Made by a program: the position numbers and the translations under genes. From Candidatus Methanorudis spinitermitis (GTDB lineage Archaea > Methanobacteriota > Methanobacteria > Methanobacteriales > Methanobacteriaceae), in NCBI GenBank assembly GCA_031286225.1, contig JAITUQ010000023.1, forward strand, positions 42,501 to 88,343: 45,843 nt of DNA, written 5' to 3'. The notes under the pieces are model-generated. The model had not been told where the DNA came from, did not search any database, and was given only the letters and a program-made list of their open reading frames with translations. How positions within the stretch are numbered: the stretch's first letter is position 1; every line of letters begins with the position of its first letter. This document shows positions 27,717 through 36,960 of this stretch, in pieces.

Positions 27717-29804
27717 TTAATTCTTTTTGTAAATATAAATATTTTCAAATCTTTTAATTAAGGTATAATTTTCAATAAGATAATATTTATTAAAAATAAG
27801 ATATGTAACATTGTGTTTATTTAATTTATGTAAATCTTTTTCATATACTCCTATAACCTTTGCTTTTAAGTACCAGCTATAAGGTCTGAGATTATATGCC
27901 CAAATAACTTTTGAATCATAATCAGGATCATAGTTCATTAACCATTTTGACACTTTAATTGGGGTTTGTATTGCACTGTTTTTGGTAGGTATAGTTTCCA
28001 CATGAGCAAATGAAGCCATAACAAATATTATTATGAGTAAAACAGGGATCATTATACTTAAAACGGCTATTTGAGAATTTTTATTTATATTTTCGTGTTG
28101 GGAGTCTGTTGTTTTCTCATTTACTTGAGTATTTTGCTCTATTTTTTCATTAGCTATTAATTTGTCATTTGTTTGAGTGTCATCATTTATTTGCTTACTT
28201 TGTTTAAATAGTTTAAATAGGTTATTTAAATTTAAGAAAAGATTATTTTTTACAAAATTCAATGTATTTATTTCCCTAATTAAAAAATTAAGAGAATATG
28301 AAGCAAAATAGGCGATTACTGGTAGTACAGTTATAAAATACCTGTCCACTTTCACATTACTGAAACTAAAGAAAATTAAATATATCATAAACCATGAAAA
28401 CATTAATAGATTGAAATTCAAGTTTTTAATAGAATATTTACTCAAAATATTATAAATTAATAAAATGTTAATCAAGAATAAAAATTCACTAATTACTGAA
28501 GATATTTCTTTATAAGTAGCTATTAAAAGAATAGAAAGCATTGCTACTCCAATAATTTTTATATAGCTTCTTTCCATTAAGTTAAAATTTTCACATTTTT
28601 GTAAATATTGATTTGATTTATTTATTTCAAGTAAATTTTCATTTGATTCATCGATTCCAACATTAACATTTTTTTCACCCTTTCCACTATCTATCTCACC
28701 AGCTATGTTTTTTTTCTCATTCCTATTACTTAACTTTTTATTTTTTTTAAATTTGATAAACATTTTAAAAATATAAAATAAAAATCCTAAAATTATTAAT
28801 CCAAGGATAAAATATGATAATATAGATGAATTTTGTAGGATAGGAATTGAACCATCAAAGCTGATTTTATTTGAAGAAATAAAATTTAAAAGATTTGTTA
28901 AATAAAATAGTGGGTCTGGTTTAAATCCTAGATCAATTGATGAACCTTTATTTCCAGAAATTACATCTTGTGTCTGAGTTATGAAAGACAAATCAGATCC
29001 TAACATCAACATTACACTTAAAAACACTATTAAAATCCCAGTAGCTATTACAACTCCAAAAATGAAATGTTTAAATGATTTAGAGGTGATTAAATTTTTA
29101 ATATATTTACTAAACAAGTTTTTATCAAAAATTAATTTAATTTTATCAAAAAAATCAACTTTTAATAAAATATAAAGTATCATCAATGGTGCTATAAACC
29201 CTACAGTATATCTTGTGAAAAATCCTATTATAAAAAGAGGAAAAGCTATCATAAAATACTTAGAATCTTCATCAACGGCTAAAACCAAAAAATATATTAT
29301 CCAAATAGAAATTGCCATTGCAGGTATATCTATTGAACCATTAGCTAACCATAAAATATTCAATGAAAAACTTATAAATAAAAAAGTCCCAAAAAGACTC
29401 ATGATTTTATTAAGGTGTAACCTGGAAAGTAAATATACTCCTATTGAGGCTATTGGATAAAATAGACCAGTGACTACAAATATTGCAACTTGATCAATAA
29501 ACCCAAATCTAAAAATTAAAGAGGTTAAAAAGCAAACAACTGGAGATAAATACATTGTAGTTTTTGATCCAATTGAATAACCTGCAAAATTAAGGGAATT
29601 TAACAAATATATAAAAACATCAGAACAATATATACCTAGTTGATTATTAACATTAATTAATAAATAAACAATCACTAATGAAAAAATAGCTATTAAAAAT
29701 ATAAAAATCAGATCAATTCTATTTTTTCCAATAAATGATTTCATCTCCTTTTTCCACATATTCTTAAATAACCAATTATTATTAGATGATTGTTCTTTAA
29801 GCAT
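27717..29804 (-). CDS. GT39-like membrane glycosyltransferase with two hydrophilic inserts
   Basis: 695 residues with about 11-13 membrane segments. TM1 (30-51) is followed by an outside loop with the acidic residue expected for GT39/ArnT/PMT enzymes (CSDVF, D62), then the block ANGSIDIPAMAISIW and later KVDRYFITVLP. The soluble tail (601-695) is short. Such enzymes use a lipid-phosphate sugar to glycosylate an acceptor outside. Unusual are two low-complexity hydrophilic stretches (353-405 and 534-576, rich in N, K, E, Q, D) between membrane segments, which the divergent paralogue at 30181 largely lacks. The end is 92 bases from the GT4 gene on the same strand. Confidence 0.82.
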   Translation of the reverse strand: MLKEQSSNNNWLFKNMWKKEMKSFIGKNRIDLIFIFLIAIFSLVIVYLLINVNNQLGIYCSDVFIYLLNSLNFAGYSIGSKTTMYLSPVVCFLTSLIFRFGFIDQVAIFVVTGLFYPIASIGVYLLSRLHLNKIMSLFGTFLFISFSLNILWLANGSIDIPAMAISIWIIYFLVLAVDEDSKYFMIAFPLFIIGFFTRYTVGFIAPLMILYILLKVDFFDKIKLIFDKNLFSKYIKNLITSKSFKHFIFGVVIATGILIVFLSVMLMLGSDLSFITQTQDVISGNKGSSIDLGFKPDPLFYLTNLLNFISSNKISFDGSIPILQNSSILSYFILGLIILGFLFYIFKMFIKFKKNKKLSNRNEKKNIAGEIDSGKGEKNVNVGIDESNENLLEINKSNQYLQKCENFNLMERSYIKIIGVAMLSILLIATYKEISSVISEFLFLINILLIYNILSKYSIKNLNFNLLMFSWFMIYLIFFSFSNVKVDRYFITVLPVIAYFASYSLNFLIREINTLNFVKNNLFLNLNNLFKLFKQSKQINDDTQTNDKLIANEKIEQNTQVNEKTTDSQHENINKNSQIAVLSIMIPVLLIIIFVMASFAHVETIPTKNSAIQTPIKVSKWLMNYDPDYDSKVIWAYNLRPYSWYLKAKVIGVYEKDLHKLNKHNVTYLIFNKYYLIENYTLIKRFENIYIYKKN

Positions 29805-30180
29805 TATCTAATTCCATGTTTCTAATTATAGTAAGTGTAAACTTTATTAATATGATCTATTTATTAGAGTCAAAATTTCCTCCTCTAAGTTCCAGTATTA
29901 CATAGAAAAATATTTTTAATAATTTACAGTATTTTTTAAATAATATATTTTTATTAAAAAATGCTATATTAATGAATACTTATGCTAAGAGGTAATTTTT
30001 TGATACTAAAAAAATATTTAAAACTAAGTTAGTTCAAATAATAGCTAAATACTATATTGTTTAATGATTCTAATATAAATCCATATACTCAATATATCGT
30101 TTTATCAATATATAAAAAATATTATTTATAGAAAAAATAAACTATTTAAAATGCTTCAATTTTATCGGAGGGAAACTTTA
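29805..30180. other. AT-rich divergent promoter region
   Basis: About 375 bases between the two divergent GT39-like paralogues. No ORF or RNA-like island. A strong ribosome site (GGAGG, 30168-30172) at its right end decides the start of the plus-strand gene. Confidence 0.5.
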
Positions 30181-31971
30181 TTGAGAAACCGAAGAAAAAC
30201 AGATAAAATAAAAATATTTATTAATCTACATCAAAATAAACTATCTATATTATTTATATTATTGTTTTTTTTTATTATTACAGCTTTATTAATATGGATT
30301 AATACATCTGAAGGAATATTAGGTCGTTCCTATAGGGATGTCTATTTTTATTTAATACAAGGTCTTAGACTCTCTGGATATGAGATAGGAGGATATGAAT
30401 ATGTTAATTATCTTTCTCCACTTATTCCTTTCCTCACTTCCTTGTTATTTAGGCTAGGTTTTATAAATGAATCAAGTATTTTCATTGTAACTGGGATTTT
30501 TTATCCATTAGGAATTTTAGGAGTATACTCACTCTTAAAACTGCGATTTAACAACATAATGTCTGTTTTTGGAAGTATTTTATATGGTTGTCTTTCAATA
30601 AACTTGCTTTGGGCAGCTAATGGAACCATTGACATTCCAAGTGTATCATTGACAATCTGGGCAATTTATCTAATGGTTTTGGCTGTTGATAAAAATCAGA
30701 AATACTTTTATCTAGGATTTCCAGTTGCTATAATCGCTTTTTTTGCAAAATATACAGCAGGATTAGCTATTCCTCTGATGATATTTTACTTAGTATCAAA
30801 ACCAAATATAAGTCAAAATATTAAAAAATACTATAAAAATTTTTTTGGGGGGCTGATTGCTGGTTTGTTCACGGCTATCCCTTTTTTTTCATATTTTTAT
30901 CTAAATAACATACCTTTGGGATTTATAAATCAGGTTCAAGAAATTGCAACAAGTACTACAGGACTTCCTACAAAAGTTGAAATGAACAACAACTTATTTT
31001 ATTACTTTACAAACTTACCAAGATTCATATACAACCCAAATCATATTTTATCTTGGCTTATATTAGCTATTGTAATAATTGGATTAACAATTGGAATTTA
31101 TAAAGCTATTATTTTGTTAAAAAATAGTTATGATAATTCAAATAAATTTCACAAAGGAAAATTTAAAATATTTAATAAAAAAATATCAAATAAACTTTAC
31201 TACATCTTATTGTTTTTAAGTATATTAATCATAGGAATTTCATTTTTAACAACAGGTAAAATATCATTTTTTTATAGTGAAATAATTTTCTTTTTATCAA
31301 TACTTTCTTTATCTTATCTAATGAATAAAATCATCAATATTTATAGCTCAGTTACTCTTGAAAACTTTAATCATGATTTATTGATGGGTGTATGGTTTTT
31401 TTCATATATGATCTTTTTTTCAGCTCACTTAACAAAAGTAGACAGATATTTTACAACAATGGCTCCTGCATTTGCATTTTTCGTAACATTAGCATTAAAT
31501 TTTATAATAAATTGTTTAGATTCAGAAAAAATCAAAAATTATATAAAAAGGACCAATTTTCACATGAAAAAAACCAATATTTTCTCTAAAAATGTCAAAA
31601 TAACTAATGTGAAAAATATAATTCCTTTAGTTATAATAGCTATTTTAATAATATCATCACTTGGATACTTAACTATAAATAAACATGATTCAATTGTTCA
31701 TGATGAGCGAGCAACTGTTAAATGGCTTAGTAATTATGATAATAACTATCAATCAAAAGTTATTTGGGCAGAAAGAGGTCCTATATTCACATGGTACATG
31801 AAAAAAGAAGTAATTTATGTTAACTGGTTAATTGAACCATCAACACTATCAAAAAATATGTTAAAGAATAATACGACTTATTTTATTTCTGTTCATGAAA
31901 ATGTAGAAATACCAAGTTATTCTAAGATAAAAACTATTGGTGAAGTTTCAATTTATGAAAAAAGTTATTAA
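30181..31971 (+). CDS. GT39-like membrane glycosyltransferase (paralogue)
   Basis: 596 residues from a TTG start. An ATG at 30151 is in frame but lacks a ribosome site, whereas GGAGG (30168-30172) lies eight bases before the TTG at 30181. Its sequence parallels the minus-strand neighbour: RSYRDVYFYL (catalytic-type D after TM1), FIVTGIFYPLGILGVYSLL, ANGTIDIPSVSLTIWAIY and KVDRYFTTMAP. It therefore arose by duplication and divergence. About 11-12 membrane segments and a short outside tail beginning ERATVKWLSNYD. Likely adds a sugar to glycan or protein at the cell surface. Confidence 0.8.
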   Translation: MRNRRKTDKIKIFINLHQNKLSILFILLFFFIITALLIWINTSEGILGRSYRDVYFYLIQGLRLSGYEIGGYEYVNYLSPLIPFLTSLLFRLGFINESSIFIVTGIFYPLGILGVYSLLKLRFNNIMSVFGSILYGCLSINLLWAANGTIDIPSVSLTIWAIYLMVLAVDKNQKYFYLGFPVAIIAFFAKYTAGLAIPLMIFYLVSKPNISQNIKKYYKNFFGGLIAGLFTAIPFFSYFYLNNIPLGFINQVQEIATSTTGLPTKVEMNNNLFYYFTNLPRFIYNPNHILSWLILAIVIIGLTIGIYKAIILLKNSYDNSNKFHKGKFKIFNKKISNKLYYILLFLSILIIGISFLTTGKISFFYSEIIFFLSILSLSYLMNKIINIYSSVTLENFNHDLLMGVWFFSYMIFFSAHLTKVDRYFTTMAPAFAFFVTLALNFIINCLDSEKIKNYIKRTNFHMKKTNIFSKNVKITNVKNIIPLVIIAILIISSLGYLTINKHDSIVHDERATVKWLSNYDNNYQSKVIWAERGPIFTWYMKKEVIYVNWLIEPSTLSKNMLKNNTTYFISVHENVEIPSYSKIKTIGEVSIYEKSY

Positions 31972-32074
31972 AATAAAAAATCTTTTCAAGTAAATAAAAA
32001 AAATTTCGTTATTTCAAAGTTGATTTTTAATTGGCAAAAATAATACATTAATGATATTGAAATTGGTTAAAATT

Positions 32075-32142
32075 ATGGATTTTACAAATCAGATTATTGA
32101 TATTTACATTTAGATAATTATCTTGGGTATATAATTAATATT
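32075..32142 (+). pseudogene. Frameshifted N-terminal segment of dedA
   Basis: ATG at 32075 opens a frame reading MDFTNQIIDIYI then stops at TAG (32111-32113). In the next frame HLDNYLGYIINILG leads directly into the intact DedA ORF. E. coli DedA begins with a comparable IDFILHID segment, so the two pieces are one N-terminus separated by a one-base shift. Adding a T in the T-run at 32103-32105 would give IIDILHLDNYLG and a protein close to the usual 219 residues. It is either a true mutation or a homopolymer sequencing error. Confidence 0.6.
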
Positions 32143-32730
32143 TTGGGATTATGGACTTATGTAATTTTATTTGCAGTTGTTTTTTCAGAAACTGGATTAA
32201 TATTTCTTTCTTTTTTACCAGGAGACTCTTTACTATTTATAATAGGTGCATTATCTGCTAATGATAAATTAGATTTGATTTTCATAATGATTTCATTATC
32301 TATAGCTGCAATTTTAGGAGATACGGTGAATTATCATATTGGTAAGTTTATAGGTCCAAAAATATTCAATAAAAAAGATTCAAAGTTTTTTAACATGAAA
32401 TATTTAGTTGAAACACATGATTTTTATGAAAAGTATGGTGGTAAAACAATTGTAATAGCAAGATTAATACCAATTATTAGAGGATTCATGCCTTTTGTAG
32501 CTGGAATAGGTACAATGCCTTACAAAAGATTTTTATTCTATAATATAATTGGAGGAGTATTATGGGTAGTTATAGTTACTTCTGCAGGATATTTTTTTGG
32601 TAATATTCCCATTGTGAAAGATAATTTTTTTATTGTGGTAGTAGCTATTGTAATTATATCGGTTTTACCTGTAGTAATAAACGAGTTAAGAAAAAATTAT
32701 AATGGGAATGGGGAAACAAAAGATAATTAA
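32143..32730 (+). CDS. dedA: DedA-family membrane protein (N-terminus broken)
   Basis: 195 residues from an in-frame TTG; this ORF is the body of a DedA/SNARE-associated protein, a membrane family linked to lipid-carrier (undecaprenyl-phosphate or phospholipid) translocation. Conserved residues are present: ETGLIFLSFLPGDSLLF (E16, D28), GDTVNYHIGKFIG, FYEKYGGKTIVIARLIPIIRGFMPFVAG (R107, R113) and GYFFGNIPIVKDNF. It resembles E. coli DedA end to end, but about 23 N-terminal residues lie upstream in a different frame. No strong ribosome site precedes the TTG, so the true gene probably began at 32075. A lipid-carrier function would fit the neighbouring glycan genes. Confidence 0.82.
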   Translation: MGLWTYVILFAVVFSETGLIFLSFLPGDSLLFIIGALSANDKLDLIFIMISLSIAAILGDTVNYHIGKFIGPKIFNKKDSKFFNMKYLVETHDFYEKYGGKTIVIARLIPIIRGFMPFVAGIGTMPYKRFLFYNIIGGVLWVVIVTSAGYFFGNIPIVKDNFFIVVVAIVIISVLPVVINELRKNYNGNGETKDN

Positions 32731-32858
32731 TAGAAATTTAGAGAATAGATAGTTTAAAGCTGATTGTCTACAAAAATAAAAACTTGAAAAATGAATTTAA
32801 AGAGTCTAAAAATAAAAGTAATGAAAAATACATGTTATATGGTTAAAATAAAAGGTTA

Positions 32859-33713
32859 TTAAAAAGAACCAATAGCAAATGATATAAATATAATCATCAT
32901 TCCTATTTTAATTAATTTTGAAACATTTTTACAATTTTCAGGTCGTTGGTCTTTCAATATTTTATAAACTCCATATAAGAAAGTAGCTATAGCTAATAAA
33001 AGGACTATAAGAAAGTAAATATTAAAAATTCCATTTAAATAAAGAATGGGACTTAGAACAATTGCTATAACCATTAAAAACCCAGTCACTATTGATGATA
33101 CTTTATTTCCATAAATTATTGGAAAAGTTTTAGCTCCTTCTAATTTGTCTCCTTCAATATCTTCCATGTCCTTTGTTATCTCACGCGCCATGGTCATAAG
33201 AATTGCAAAAAATCCTAAATAAAGAGATGTATAAATTATTCCAAAAGATGAAGTATCTAATCCAATTATAACACCAGCAAAAATGAAACAAAGTCCTGTT
33301 AAAAAAGAAACAACTATATTCCCAATTAATGCTATTTTTTTAAGAGTTTTCCCATAATAATACATTAATAATGAAGAAAGTGCTACAATCAAAGTAGGGA
33401 TATAATTATCAAGTAAATAGCTACTTAAAATACCAAAAATAACAGCTACTCCAAAGAGTAATGAAGCATAAATGTATGCATTTTTTAAAGATATTCTTCC
33501 AGAAGGAATTGGTCTTTTTGGCTTGTTAATAGCATCGATTTTATGATCAAAGTAATCATTTATAACATTTCCCCCACCTGTAGCTAAAAATACAGCTAAT
33601 GTTCCTAAAATAAGTGGGAGATTGTAATTTTGTCCAATAATTCCCATTAAAATAACAGCAATTACTGCCATCACAGCATTTCCAGGTCTGATTATCTCTA
33701 AATACACATTCAT
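32859..33713 (-). CDS. Digeranylgeranylglyceryl phosphate synthase (UbiA family)
   Basis: 284 residues, nine-TM UbiA prenyltransferase. First Asp-rich motif NDYFDHKIDAINKPKRPIP (D53, D56, D60) and second motif TKDMEDIEGD (D183, D187, D190) bind the Mg-diphosphate of geranylgeranyl-PP. The start MNVYLEIIRPGN and the NKPKRPIPSG tail are typical of the archaeal enzyme that adds the second isoprenoid chain in ether-lipid synthesis. GGTGA lies four bases before the ATG. It is a single gene between dedA (convergent) and a glycosyltransferase on the same strand. Confidence 0.92.
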   Translation of the reverse strand: MNVYLEIIRPGNAVMAVIAVILMGIIGQNYNLPLILGTLAVFLATGGGNVINDYFDHKIDAINKPKRPIPSGRISLKNAYIYASLLFGVAVIFGILSSYLLDNYIPTLIVALSSLLMYYYGKTLKKIALIGNIVVSFLTGLCFIFAGVIIGLDTSSFGIIYTSLYLGFFAILMTMAREITKDMEDIEGDKLEGAKTFPIIYGNKVSSIVTGFLMVIAIVLSPILYLNGIFNIYFLIVLLLAIATFLYGVYKILKDQRPENCKNVSKLIKIGMMIIFISFAIGSF

Positions 33714-33775
33714 TCAATCACCATTATAACTTTAAAAAAATTAATTGTAATGAAATTTGGATAAAAACAATATTA

Positions 33776-35233
33776 TTAACTGTTATCAATAGAGTCTAAA
33801 ATTTTTCCAAACTTTTTAGCCGTATTTATCATAGAATAACTATTAACTTTATCATTACCTTCATATTTTAGAGTTTTATTTAACATAAAATCATTATACA
33901 ATTTAATCAATGTACCTTTTGTTTGGCTGAGTGTTGAAACATGATATCCAACATTAGTTTCTTTTATTAGATCTTTTAAAGAACCATCCTTATAACCTAT
34001 AGAAAGAATAGGGCGTTTTACAGCAAAATATTCGTAAATTTTTCCAGGAATAAACATTTCCTCCTTTTTATTATTCCATGAGATAAGTAAAAGAACTTGG
34101 GATTCTTTTTGTTTTGCTAATACTTCTTTTTGGGATATTAATCCATGAATATTTAATATCTCTCTAATACTGTATTTAGTAGCTATTTTTTCCAAGTTTT
34201 CACTATCTCCATAAAAGTCTAAAGCTATTTTAGAAGAATCTATTTTTCCCTCATCAATCAATTGACTAAGTCCTTTAAACAATAGGTTAGGATCTCTTTT
34301 CCCACCATAAAGAGAGCCAGCATATGTAAAATTCAATTTATTATTTTGATAAGAAATATTTTGATTTTTTTTATCAAAACCATAGCTATTTTCAATGTCT
34401 GAAAAATCTTCAGGATCAAATCCAGAAACAATAGGATATATTTTTGCATTTGGATGTAATTTTTTCAAGTTTAAAGCAGCTAATTCTGTAGTGGTTGTTA
34501 GTATATCAACACTTTCAAAGGTTTTTAATTCTAATCTTTTTTCAAAGTAACTTCTTATAAAATTATGTGAAATATATGGATTCATATTCCACAAATCTCT
34601 TAAATCAGCAATCCATGGAATATTGAATTGTTTTTTTAAATCTTTAGCTATTATGTGAGAAGTAACAGGCCATGAAGAACTAATTATTCCTTTTATATCT
34701 TTATTCTTTTCAATTATTTCACAAGATGCTTCAATAGCAGGTGTATACCAATATTTCATTCCATCAGGATATGCAAATAATTCTCCAGCTAAAGAAATCA
34801 CTTTAGGTAATAATTTATTGAAAACTTCTGAATTGGCTACTGTTTTCTTTTTTAAATTTTTATTTTCGCCGATATCATTTAAATTTATTTTATAAGAGTT
34901 AAATTTATTATTTGATTCTTTAATTCTATTTGAATCTCTTTTATGTGGGTGAAATTTGTTATTTGGCTCTGTTATTATATTTGAATTATTTGATGTTTTT
35001 TTAGAAGATATTTTAAATTTGTTTAACCATTTATCTAGCATATCTACATAATCAGTTTCAATAACTTTTAAATCATATTTTGCATTCTTTGAAGAAGTAT
35101 CATCTAATCTAGGAACTACAACAATAGTTTCCCACCCAAATTGTGGTAAATATTTAGCTAAACCTCTTAAACGTTTGGAAGCTATCTCATTGGTTTGATT
35201 AAAATAAAAAGCTATTAAAAGAACTTTTTTCAT
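33776..35233 (-). CDS. Glycosyltransferase (GT4-like) with internal 17-residue repeats
   Basis: 485 residues, GT-B type. The N-terminal domain opens KKVLLIAFYFNQTNEIASKR and continues after an insert with YPDGMKYWYTPAI, ISSSWPVTSHIIA and IPWIADLRDLWNMNPY. The C-terminal domain has FTYAGSLYGGKRDPNLL, VLLLISWNNKKEEMFIPGKIYEYFAVKRPIL, a variant of the GT4 donor-binding region with E in a KxxEYF setting. Residues about 77-133 are a low-complexity insert made of three 17-residue repeats. GGTGG precedes the ATG by five bases. Probably acts in surface-glycan assembly; donor and acceptor unknown. Confidence 0.82.
   Translation of the reverse strand: MKKVLLIAFYFNQTNEIASKRLRGLAKYLPQFGWETIVVVPRLDDTSSKNAKYDLKVIETDYVDMLDKWLNKFKISSKKTSNNSNIITEPNNKFHPHKRDSNRIKESNNKFNSYKINLNDIGENKNLKKKTVANSEVFNKLLPKVISLAGELFAYPDGMKYWYTPAIEASCEIIEKNKDIKGIISSSWPVTSHIIAKDLKKQFNIPWIADLRDLWNMNPYISHNFIRSYFEKRLELKTFESVDILTTTTELAALNLKKLHPNAKIYPIVSGFDPEDFSDIENSYGFDKKNQNISYQNNKLNFTYAGSLYGGKRDPNLLFKGLSQLIDEGKIDSSKIALDFYGDSENLEKIATKYSIREILNIHGLISQKEVLAKQKESQVLLLISWNNKKEEMFIPGKIYEYFAVKRPILSIGYKDGSLKDLIKETNVGYHVSTLSQTKGTLIKLYNDFMLNKTLKYEGNDKVNSYSMINTAKKFGKILDSIDNS
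34835..34987 (-). repeat. 17-codon (51-bp) imperfect tandem repeat inside a glycosyltransferase
   Basis: Three consecutive 51-base units encode residues 83-99, 100-116 and a weaker 117-133, with pattern N-x-I-x-E-x-N-N-K-F. The first two are close at DNA level (AAATTT at 34901 and 34952; TGAAT at 34931 and 34982). In frame, so it lengthens a linker without breaking the enzyme. Confidence 0.7.
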
Positions 35234-35865
35234 TGAGCCACCATCTAAACCTATTCATTAAATATATATTATTCCAAATATAAATCTTTAGCTATATGAT
35301 TACCATAAATGGATATTGTTTAATTAAGCTATAAATTTTTTAGAACTTATTATTCATTGATTTTTAGCTGGTTTTATAAATGTTTATTATTTTTCTATTT
35401 AACAAATTGCTTCATCTTTAAAAAAATAAAAATAAAATATTTTCAATAAATAATTTTTAAATCATTTAAAAATTAAAAAGAAGTATATACAATTAATGAA
35501 AAGATTATTAACTTATAATAACAAAGAAACAATTATTTAAGATAAATGACTATTATATTTATTAAATTAAAAATTATAAAGAATAATAAAAATTATATAT
35601 TATTTTTAAATACATTTAATTTTCTTAATAAAGAAAAACAAGAGATATAAGATTATATTATAAATAATTATTTAATATTATAGTGCATTACCAAAATTTT
35701 GTATCATACTATGTTTTTTAAACATTTATCAATGCTTTTTAAAAAACTAATGATTTGATTTAAATAAATGTTTAAGCTATTTAGAAAATAGGTTATACTT
35801 TCGATAATCCACTATAGTTAAGTCAATTGAATTTTTAAATTAATAATATTCACAGGGTGTTTAGT
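35234..35865. other. Long AT-rich divergent intergenic region
   Basis: About 630 bases between the divergent glycosyltransferase and ino1. Stops in all frames, no RNA-like island. Near 35791-35810 an imperfect inverted repeat (GGTTAT ... ATAATCC) lies about 60 bases before the ino1 start. The ribosome site AGGGTG (35854-35859) is at the right end. Confidence 0.5.
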
Positions 35866-36960
35866 TTGACTAAAATTAAAATAGCAATTGTTGGCATGGG
35901 AAATTGTGCTAGCTCTCTTATTCAAGGAATTCATTATTACAAAAATAACAATGAAAAAAACGCTATTGGATTAATGCATTGGAAAATTGGAGACTATAAA
36001 CCGTCAGATATTGAAATAGTAGCTGCATTCGATATAGATCGTCGAAAAGTTGGGAAAACTATTGATGAAGCTATTTTTGAATTACCAAATTGTACAACTA
36101 TTTTTGAAAAAAATATTCCTAAAAGTGATGTTAAAGTAGATATGGGACATATCTTAGATGGTGTAGCTCCACATATGGAAGATTTTGAAGATAAACACAC
36201 TTTTTTAGTGTCTGACGTGGAACCTGTTGACGTGGTTAAAACATTAAAGAGTAGTGGTGCGGAAATATTACTTAATTATCTTCCAGTAGGGTCTGAAAAG
36301 GCTGCAAGATTTTATGCCCAATGTTGTTTAGATGCGGGAGTATCCTTCATAAATTGTATGCCAGTTTTTATAGTTAGTAATAGTAAGTGGAATAAAAAGT
36401 TTGAAGAAAAAGGAATTCCAATTATTGGGGATGATATTAAAGCTCAAATTGGGGCTACTATTACTCACAGGACTTTGGCTAATCTTTTTAAAGAAAGAGG
36501 AGTTAAATTAGATCATACTTATCAATTAAACACTGGAGGAAATACTGATTTTATTAATATGCTTAGCAGAGAACGTTTAGACTCTAAAAAAAAGTCTAAA
36601 ACTGAAGCAGTTCAATCTGTTATTGGGGAAAAAATGGATTCAGATGATATCCATATTGGGCCAAGCGATTATGTTCCTTGGCAAAAAGATAATAAGTTAT
36701 GCTTCCTTAGAATGGAGGGGCGGACTTTTGGAGATGTTCCAATGAATATTGAGTTACGTCTTAGTGTTGAAGACTCCCCTAACTCTGCAGGCTGTGTTAT
36801 TGATGCAATAAGATGTTGTAAATTAGCTATTGATAGGAATATTAGTGGTCAGCTTACTTCAATATCTGCTTATACAATGAAACATCCTCCAATCCAATAT
36901 ACTGATGATGAAGCAGCAAAAATGGTAAATGACTTTATATCTGGAAAAAAGGAAAGATGA
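35866..36960 (+). CDS. ino1: myo-Inositol-1-phosphate synthase
   Basis: 364 residues from a TTG start; AGGGTG at 35854-35859 sits six bases upstream, while the in-frame GTG at 35857 overlaps that site and has none of its own. The NAD-dependent enzyme isomerises glucose-6-phosphate to myo-inositol-1-phosphate. Evidence: Rossmann motif IAIVGMGNCASSLIQGI (from residue 6), LLNYLPVGSEKAA, NCMPVFIV, GDDIKAQIGATITHRTL, TGGNTDFINM and EDSPNSAGCVIDAIR. In Methanobacteriales inositol phosphate goes into archaetidylinositol lipids, so this fits the neighbouring lipid gene. A T-run follows at 37052. Confidence 0.93.
   Translation: MTKIKIAIVGMGNCASSLIQGIHYYKNNNEKNAIGLMHWKIGDYKPSDIEIVAAFDIDRRKVGKTIDEAIFELPNCTTIFEKNIPKSDVKVDMGHILDGVAPHMEDFEDKHTFLVSDVEPVDVVKTLKSSGAEILLNYLPVGSEKAARFYAQCCLDAGVSFINCMPVFIVSNSKWNKKFEEKGIPIIGDDIKAQIGATITHRTLANLFKERGVKLDHTYQLNTGGNTDFINMLSRERLDSKKKSKTEAVQSVIGEKMDSDDIHIGPSDYVPWQKDNKLCFLRMEGRTFGDVPMNIELRLSVEDSPNSAGCVIDAIRCCKLAIDRNISGQLTSISAYTMKHPPIQYTDDEAAKMVNDFISGKKER

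Noticed and set aside
31392..31589. Overlapping plus-strand ORF in the GT39-like gene
   Set aside because: Out-of-frame shadow within a well-conserved membrane protein.
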